This document shows, piece by piece, positions 59,291 to 64,000 of a DNA stretch of 64,000 bases (positions are counted from its first letter, which is position 1; the number at the start of each line of letters is the position of its first letter). The notes beneath the pieces are model-generated. The model ran no database searches and was not told the origin of the DNA. It saw only the letters and a program-made list of their open reading frames with translations. Source of the DNA: Chloroflexi bacterium bin20 (GTDB lineage Bacteria > Chloroflexota > Anaerolineae > Aggregatilineales > Phototrophicaceae). Position numbers and translations under genes: made by a program. Location of the stretch: positions 1-64,000 of the forward strand of contig MPMG01000013.1 of NCBI GenBank assembly GCA_002238485.1. Reading direction: 5' to 3'.

Positions 59291-59809
59291 TCAGAATTTA
59301 CCTTCCCACTTCACCGGCGGTTCGGGTGAGTCATATACCATACCGTCCACCCATTTATGCAGTTCTGCACGGACTTCTTTTGGCACCGTGAGCTTGACAA
59401 AAGTGTAGGAATTATGCCCTGAGATGATTTCCCAGACGCCAGCCTGTGAAAGCACTGAATCTTTGATGGCATGTGCCGGTGCATAACCTGCGATCGTTTG
59501 CCAATCATAGTGCCAGGCTACTACGCAATAGTCGCTGTACAAGAAGAGCTGTCCCTTGCAAAAGCATCCAGCCACTGCGTCCTGCAATGCAGCGTTTACA
59601 TATTCGTCTTCGCTAGGATACATTTCTTTGCCCATGCGACTGGCAAGGTATTCAGTCATGAGCTTCTGATAGAAGAGTTGGTAATCGGCCCGCGCTCGCC
59701 AGTTCACAATGGTGTTCGTACTAACCTCGAGCGCTTTCGCAATCTCTTGTACGTTCTTGTCACCGTTTAGATGCATTAGGCACGCTTTTGCTTGCTTCTT
59801 TGTAATCAT
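59291..59809 (-). CDS. Orphan HTH-domain protein, unknown function
   Basis: 172 residues. The first ~45 residues form a homeodomain-like HTH (KNVQEIAKALEVSTNTIVNW), as in resolvases, transposases and small terminases. The remainder (about 50-172) is not recognised and has several Tyr, Trp and Cys residues. The gene is AT-richer than its neighbours and probably acquired. A 9-base palindrome pair over its promoter suggests autoregulation. No phage or transposon genes are adjacent. Confidence 0.55.
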   Translation of the reverse strand: MITKKQAKACLMHLNGDKNVQEIAKALEVSTNTIVNWRARADYQLFYQKLMTEYLASRMGKEMYPSEDEYVNAALQDAVAGCFCKGQLFLYSDYCVVAWHYDWQTIAGYAPAHAIKDSVLSQAGVWEIISGHNSYTFVKLTVPKEVRAELHKWVDGMVYDSPEPPVKWEGKF

Positions 59810-59828
59810 GACAGGCGTCCTCGAATTG

Positions 59829-59866
59829 TATTGGGTAAAATATAGTATACATAGGTATACCCAATA
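59829..59866. promoter_or_regulatory. Inverted-repeat operator over the HTH gene promoter
   Basis: TATTGGGTA (59829-59837) and TACCCAATA (59858-59866) are perfect 9-base arms, 20 bases apart. Between them lies a minus-strand -10 box TATACT (59849-59844). The start of the HTH gene is 20 bases further on, with GAGG as the ribosome site. The arrangement fits autorepression by the encoded protein. Confidence 0.55.
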
Positions 59867-60006
59867 TTACAAACATCAATTATCTATCGAATCGCAAGCG
59901 ACTGAATGATATGGGTTTCCAAGGAATGTCCAAGATAGCCGCAGACAGAAAGGCGTTTACTTTCGTCATTTCGCTACTAGAATGACTACAAGAGAAAGAT
60001 TGCTCT

Positions 60007-61857
60007 ATGCTGAGAAACAGCAAATATGACTTTGATGTCGAGGCGCACCGCGAGCAGCTCTTGCCTTTGCTGCGCTATATCCTCAGCCAGCCGCGCCGCC
60101 TCAGCCCGCGCGAGCATCAGCAACTCATGCGCCGCCATCCCAAGCCCGATGGCGCTGGATTCTACAGCCTGGCGAATCTGCTGGATGCCTGGCGAGCATT
60201 CGCCGGACAAGCCGATGTGCCCGCTTTTGACGAAGCGCAACTCTACAAATTGCGCCGCAAGCCTGTGCGCAGCCTGTCGGGCGTTACGCCGCTGACCCTG
60301 CTGACCAAGCCTTTCCCCTGCCCGGGCACTTGCATCTTTTGCCCCAACGATGTGCGCATGCCCAAGAGTTATCTGGCTGATGAGCCCGGTGCGCAGCGCG
60401 CCGAAAAAAATGCCTTCGACCCCTATTTGCAGACCCACATGCGCTTGCAGACCTATCACAACCTGGGGCATTCCACCGACAAGATCGAAATCATCATTCT
60501 CGGCGGCACCTGGTCATTTTATCCTGAGACTTATCAGGTCTGGTTCGTCAAACGCATCTTCGACGCCCTGCACGACTTCGGCGCTGGCATCGACCGGCGT
60601 GACGAAGTGATCGCCGCCCTGCGCAGCCGTTCACAATTCACTGGCGCGCCCATCAGCGATATTGCCCTGCAAGGCGAGGCGCTGAACGAATCGTACAACC
60701 AGGTGGTGTCTAGCCTCTACGCCGAAGAGATGCAGCGGTCGCGCGAAATGGCGCAAGAGATCGCCGCGGGCAGCAGAAAACGCAGCCTGGCAGACGAATA
60801 CGCCAGCTGGGACGAACTGGCAGCTGTGCAGCGACAAAACGAAGGCGCGGCTTGTCGGGCGGTTGGGTTGGTGATCGAAACGCGGCCCGACCACATCAGC
60901 GCCGACGAAGTCATCCGCGTGCGCCGGCTGGGCTGTACCAAAGTGCAGATCGGCTTCCAAAGCCTGGACGACCGTGTGCTGTCGCTGAATAAACGCGGGC
61001 ATGATGTCGCTGCCACTCGCCGCGCTGTCAAGCTGCTGCGCCTGGCTGGCTTCAAAATCCACGCGCACTGGATGCCCAACCTCTATGGTTCATCGCCCAG
61101 CGCCGACCTGGACGATTACACACGCCTCTTTGACGATGCCGATTTCCGCCCCGACGAGCTAAAAATCTATCCCTGCTCGCTCATTGAAAGCGCCGAGCTG
61201 ATGCAGCCTTATCGCGCGGGCAAGTGGCGGCCCTACACGCAGGCGGAATTGCTGGAATTGCTAGTCGCTTGCTTCGAGCGCAGTCCCGAATATTGCCGCC
61301 TGACGCGAGTCGTGCGCGATATCCCCGGCACTGATATCGTTGATGGCAACAAGGTAACCAACTTCCGGCAACTGGTCGAAGCCGAACTGGCGCGGCGCGG
61401 CCAATCCAGCTCGGATATCCGCGCGCGGGAAATCGGCCGGCGCTCGGTGCAAGCTGCCGACCTGCGCCTGGATTGCCAGCAATACCAGTCCAGCATTGGC
61501 GAAGAAATTTTCTTGCAATTCATCACCGACTCGCGTGATATCGCTGGTTTCTTGCGCTTGTCGCTGCCTGATAGGAAACAAGAGCCCTTGCTGGAAGAGC
61601 TGCGCGATTGCGCGATGATCCGCGAGGTGCATGTCTATGGGCTGGCGCTGGGCATAGGCGAGTCGGCGAATGGACGCGCCCAGCATGCCGGCTTGGGAAC
61701 GCGTCTGCTTGACGAGGCGGCAGCATTGGCGTCTGCGCGCGGTTTTGGTCGGCTGGCTGTTATCAGCGCTGTCGGGACGCGCGGCTATTATCGCCGGCGC
61801 GGCTTCGTCGATGGCGAGCTTTATCAGATACGCGAATTAGCAACTGAACGCGCATGA
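60007..61857 (+). CDS. Elp3-like tRNA uridine(34) acetyltransferase/radical SAM enzyme
   Basis: 616 residues. An N-terminal helical part precedes a radical-SAM core with Cys105, Cys109 and Cys112 (C-x3-C-x2-C in CPGTCIFC), then ILGGTWSFYP and KVQIGFQSLDD. The C-terminal GNAT acetyltransferase domain has GLGTRLLDEAAALA and GTRGYYRRRGF. Elp3 makes the carboxymethyl group at wobble uridine of tRNA. Bacterial members such as the Dehalococcoides enzyme act alone. Its stop overlaps the next gene's start (ATGA at 61854-61857). Confidence 0.9.
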   Translation: MLRNSKYDFDVEAHREQLLPLLRYILSQPRRLSPREHQQLMRRHPKPDGAGFYSLANLLDAWRAFAGQADVPAFDEAQLYKLRRKPVRSLSGVTPLTLLTKPFPCPGTCIFCPNDVRMPKSYLADEPGAQRAEKNAFDPYLQTHMRLQTYHNLGHSTDKIEIIILGGTWSFYPETYQVWFVKRIFDALHDFGAGIDRRDEVIAALRSRSQFTGAPISDIALQGEALNESYNQVVSSLYAEEMQRSREMAQEIAAGSRKRSLADEYASWDELAAVQRQNEGAACRAVGLVIETRPDHISADEVIRVRRLGCTKVQIGFQSLDDRVLSLNKRGHDVAATRRAVKLLRLAGFKIHAHWMPNLYGSSPSADLDDYTRLFDDADFRPDELKIYPCSLIESAELMQPYRAGKWRPYTQAELLELLVACFERSPEYCRLTRVVRDIPGTDIVDGNKVTNFRQLVEAELARRGQSSSDIRAREIGRRSVQAADLRLDCQQYQSSIGEEIFLQFITDSRDIAGFLRLSLPDRKQEPLLEELRDCAMIREVHVYGLALGIGESANGRAQHAGLGTRLLDEAAALASARGFGRLAVISAVGTRGYYRRRGFVDGELYQIRELATERA

Positions 61858-62492
61858 ACACGTTGGATGTCGTGCAAGGCGCGAGCAACCGCAACGAAGT
61901 CCTGCGCTTGCTGATGCTGCTGATCATCGCCGCGACCGTGCCATTTTATTGCTTCGCGCTCTACATCATCGGCAGCGCGCCTGTGTCGATGGAAAGCATC
62001 GTGACCCAAGCTACGATGACTGTGCAACCCGCAGCCAGCTTCACGCCCCTGGGCGCAAACCTGTATCCGACCGTCAGCCCCACCTCGCCACCGCTATTCC
62101 CAACCTATACGCCGCTGAGCCTGCCGCCGGTCAGCACGCCGCTGCAGATCGTGCCACCAACCGCCATCCCCGCGCCGTCCATCGTCCCGCCCAGCCTCAC
62201 GCCGGCGCCGCGCGTGATCAGCGACGACCGCGATTATGATGGTGTGCGCGACCAAGACGACAACTGCCCAAACGAAGGCGGCATGGTTGATGCAAATGGC
62301 TGTCCCTATCCCGATGACGAAGACCGCGATGGCTTCCGCGATGCCCAGGATGCCTGCCCGCGCGAGCATGCGCCCAACAGCGTCCGCGGCTGCCAGGATT
62401 TTGATGATGACGGCCTGGACAGCGCCGATGATGCCTGCCCCGACCGCGCCGGTCCGCGCGCCAACCGTGGCTGTCCAGAAGATCAATCGTAG
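61854..62492 (+). CDS. Membrane-anchored protein with thrombospondin type 3 calcium repeats
   Basis: 212 residues, translationally coupled to the Elp3 gene. One helix (about 19-42) is followed by a Pro/Ser/Thr-rich linker (60-118) and an Asp-rich C-terminal domain. The latter has three thrombospondin type 3 units (DRDYDGVRDQDDNCPN, DEDRDGFRDAQDACP, DFDDDGLDSADDACPD). These bind calcium and are rigid spacers in outer-surface proteins. The protein is probably exposed outside. A link to tRNA modification is not expected. Confidence 0.75.
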   Translation: MNTLDVVQGASNRNEVLRLLMLLIIAATVPFYCFALYIIGSAPVSMESIVTQATMTVQPAASFTPLGANLYPTVSPTSPPLFPTYTPLSLPPVSTPLQIVPPTAIPAPSIVPPSLTPAPRVISDDRDYDGVRDQDDNCPNEGGMVDANGCPYPDDEDRDGFRDAQDACPREHAPNSVRGCQDFDDDGLDSADDACPDRAGPRANRGCPEDQS

Positions 62493-62560
62493 GGGCGAGC
62501 CATTGAGGCGCCCGCATTTTGTGCACAGTCACACACGGACGACACAAGTGTCACCCCTAC
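62491..62560 (+). repeat. Intergenic inverted-repeat element, GTAGGGG…CCCCTAC
   Basis: GTAGGGG (62491-62497) and CCCCTAC (62554-62560) are inverted arms about 56 bases apart. The right part (62535-62559) matches 14898-14922, and the left part resembles 28026-28053. It fills much of the gap between the calcium-repeat gene and the M20 gene. It may be a small MITE-like or REP-like element. Confidence 0.45.
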
Positions 62561-62645
62561 CACAGTCTTTATGCCCTTTGTACCTTTGCGGTTACAATAC
62601 CGAGTAGCAATCGAACCGACACGCGAAAGCAAAGGACGCTCCGTC

Positions 62646-63824
62646 ATGACCACGCTTGAGATCGCCAATGCCATGAACGACCAGTTGGTTGCTTGGCGTC
62701 GAGAAATCCACATGCACCCCGAACTAGGCTTTGAAGAGCAGCGCACCTCGCGCCTGGTTGCCGAGACCCTGCGCGAAATGGGCATCGAAATCGAAGTCGG
62801 CGTGGCGGAAACGGGCGTGGTGGCGCGCATCGGCGAGGGCAGACCCGCTGTCGGCATCCGCGCCGATATGGACGCCCTGCCTATCCAGGAAGCCAACGAG
62901 GCGCCCTACAAATCGCAGACGCCCGGATTGATGCATGCCTGCGGACACGATGCGCACACGGCCATGCTGCTGGGTGTGGCGCAGCTTCTCAACGACCTGC
63001 CCGACCGTCCGACTGGCGAAGTGCGCTTGCTCTTTCAGCCCAGCGAAGAAAGATGGCGGGAAAGCGACGGCCACAGCGGCGGCAGCCTCATGGTCGAGCA
63101 AAATGCCTTGTCGGGATTGGATGCCGTCATCGCTTGTCATGTGAGCAGCGGCGACACAGTCGGCAGCATCTCGGTCTGCGATGGCTTTTCGCTGGCTGCG
63201 CCCGATGCCTTCGAGGCGACCATCATTGGCGAAGGCACGCATGGCGCTGCGCCTCACAACGGCCTCGATCCCATTTGGCTGGCTGCGCAGGTCATCAACG
63301 CGCTGCAGGCGATTCGTTCGCGCCGCCGCAACCCCACCGAACGGTCTGTCGTCAGCCTGGGCAGCATTCATGCCGGCATCGCGCCCAATGTCATCCCCAA
63401 CGAAGTCAAAATCACGGGCACGATCCGCACCTTTGAGCAAGAAGCGCGCGAAGACATCCACCGCCTGGTCGAGCAAGCCTTCGCATTGACGCGCCACTTC
63501 GGCGGTGACTACGAGTTGTATATCTCGACCGGCTATCCCGCGCTCTACAACGACCCGGCTGTGGCTTCGCTGATTCGCGAGGTGGGGGCAGACCTGCTGG
63601 GCGCGGAGCAGTCGGAGCAAGGCGCGCCGATCATGGCTGGCGAGGACTTCGCCTATATGACGCAGCAAGCGCCGGGCGCGATGATCCGGCTGGGCGCAAA
63701 GCTCGACCATGTCAACCGCCCGCACCACAGCCCGATCTTCGACATACACGAGGGCTGCCTGCCCATCGGCGTCGGCGTGATGGCAGAAAGCGCGCTGCGG
63801 CTGCTGCAAGAGCGCGGGGACTGA
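62646..63824 (+). CDS. M20 family amidohydrolase/peptidase
   Basis: 392 residues from the ATG at 62646 with AAAGGA upstream. The M20D motifs are visible: PELGFEEQRTSRLV, GIRADMDALPIQE and MHACGHDAHTAMLLG (metal ligands), catalytic Glu in QPSEERW, and GEDFAYM near the end. It probably hydrolyses N-acyl amino acids or related amides. The segment after the catalytic Glu (RESDGHSGGS) is a little unusual. The cofactor is likely Zn or Mn. Confidence 0.9.
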   Translation: MTTLEIANAMNDQLVAWRREIHMHPELGFEEQRTSRLVAETLREMGIEIEVGVAETGVVARIGEGRPAVGIRADMDALPIQEANEAPYKSQTPGLMHACGHDAHTAMLLGVAQLLNDLPDRPTGEVRLLFQPSEERWRESDGHSGGSLMVEQNALSGLDAVIACHVSSGDTVGSISVCDGFSLAAPDAFEATIIGEGTHGAAPHNGLDPIWLAAQVINALQAIRSRRRNPTERSVVSLGSIHAGIAPNVIPNEVKITGTIRTFEQEAREDIHRLVEQAFALTRHFGGDYELYISTGYPALYNDPAVASLIREVGADLLGAEQSEQGAPIMAGEDFAYMTQQAPGAMIRLGAKLDHVNRPHHSPIFDIHEGCLPIGVGVMAESALRLLQERGD

Positions 63825-63830
63825 GCGGCC

Positions 63831-64000
63831 TCAGGCTTTTGCTTGCATCAGGTTGATCAGGTTGCCGCAAGTATCGTCGAAGACCGCTATGATGGCAGGT
63901 CCGATGTCGGTAGGCGGCATGGTAAAGACGACGCCCGCCGCGACCAGGCGCTCGTGCTCGGCGGCGATATCGCTGGTTTGGAAAGAGGTCGCCGGGATGT
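63831..64000 (-). CDS. VOC/glyoxalase family protein, C-terminal part
   Basis: The stop codon is at 63833-63831 on the minus strand. The last 55 or so residues read …FQTSDIAAEHERLVAAGV… and end …CGNLINLMQAKA. The FDDTCGNLINL ending is typical of glyoxalase/bleomycin-resistance (VOC) proteins. The start lies beyond the window. Substrate unknown. Confidence 0.75.
   Translation of the reverse strand, partial: IPATSFQTSDIAAEHERLVAAGVVFTMPPTDIGPAIIAVFDDTCGNLINLMQAKA

Noticed and set aside
59291..59809. Calling the HTH protein a phage terminase small subunit or transposase
   Set aside because: The HTH fits, but no large terminase, portal, integrase or inverted ends are nearby, and the C-terminal part is not recognised.

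Overview
The window is gene-dense, about 60% GC by eye, and bacterial. Its gene families fit a Chloroflexota genome, most likely class Anaerolineae. The clues are an expansion of GT-C membrane glycosyltransferases, a Liv-type ABC operon carrying acyl-CoA ligases, an A2-type caa3 oxidase, a bacterial Elp3, MutS2, DUF6391, and a YbjN / trypsin-like pair. This placement is inferred from gene content; no marker phylogeny was possible. No gap between genes exceeds about 200 bases. I found no tRNA, CRISPR array, prophage or insertion sequence.

Layout. 1-109 is the 3' part of a 5S rRNA. 195-8616 holds two tandem paralogous GT-C glycosyltransferases, a secreted S41 peptidase and a third glycosyltransferase. 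8662-17688 (minus) is a Liv-type ABC transport operon (LivG, acyl-CoA synthetase, LivH, LivM, LivK, LivF, PaaK-like ligase) with a good promoter just upstream. 17821-21553 has a lipase-like hydrolase, a HIT protein, a small P-loop kinase, a DtxR-type metal regulator and an APH-fold kinase. 21626-23215 is a low-GC DUF262 + HEPN pair with its own strong promoter, the best candidate for a poorly described defence or toxin module. 23224-32761 is mixed housekeeping: YbjN and a pseudo-protease, RidA, HyuA, Hsp20, MsrA, RsmA, DUF5698, a GT-C enzyme, OsmC and Uma2.

32844-38577 (minus) is a cytochrome oxidase operon: subunit II fused to cytochrome c, subunit I, two subunit III-like proteins, a membrane protein of unknown role, and subunit IV. 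A type II restriction-modification pair (39126-41590) is joined by overlapping codons to a small membrane gene. 41599-43761 is a class B penicillin-binding protein. 43838-47980 holds two related GT-C genes, one split by a 13 + 17 base poly-G tract; the two share a 223-base near-identical patch that looks like gene conversion. 47984-53092 has a methyltransferase, MutS2, a ChbG-type deacetylase, a dual-specificity phosphatase and a DUF6391 protein. 53089-55872 has holA followed by a degenerate Mrr paralogue, a small coiled-coil membrane protein and an intact Mrr endonuclease. 55892-64000 has DUF1697, KDPG aldolase, a PQQ-type dehydrogenase, a DDAH-like amidinohydrolase, an orphan HTH protein with a palindromic operator, Elp3, a calcium-repeat membrane protein, an M20 amidohydrolase and the end of a VOC protein.

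Overall the cell appears to be an aerobically respiring heterotroph that imports and CoA-activates organic acids or amino acid-like compounds. It invests heavily in extracytoplasmic glycosylation. Its defence genes are inserted as single cassettes at gene junctions rather than in one island. Several promoters place the -10 box 6-10 bases before the start codon, which suggests that leaderless transcripts are common.
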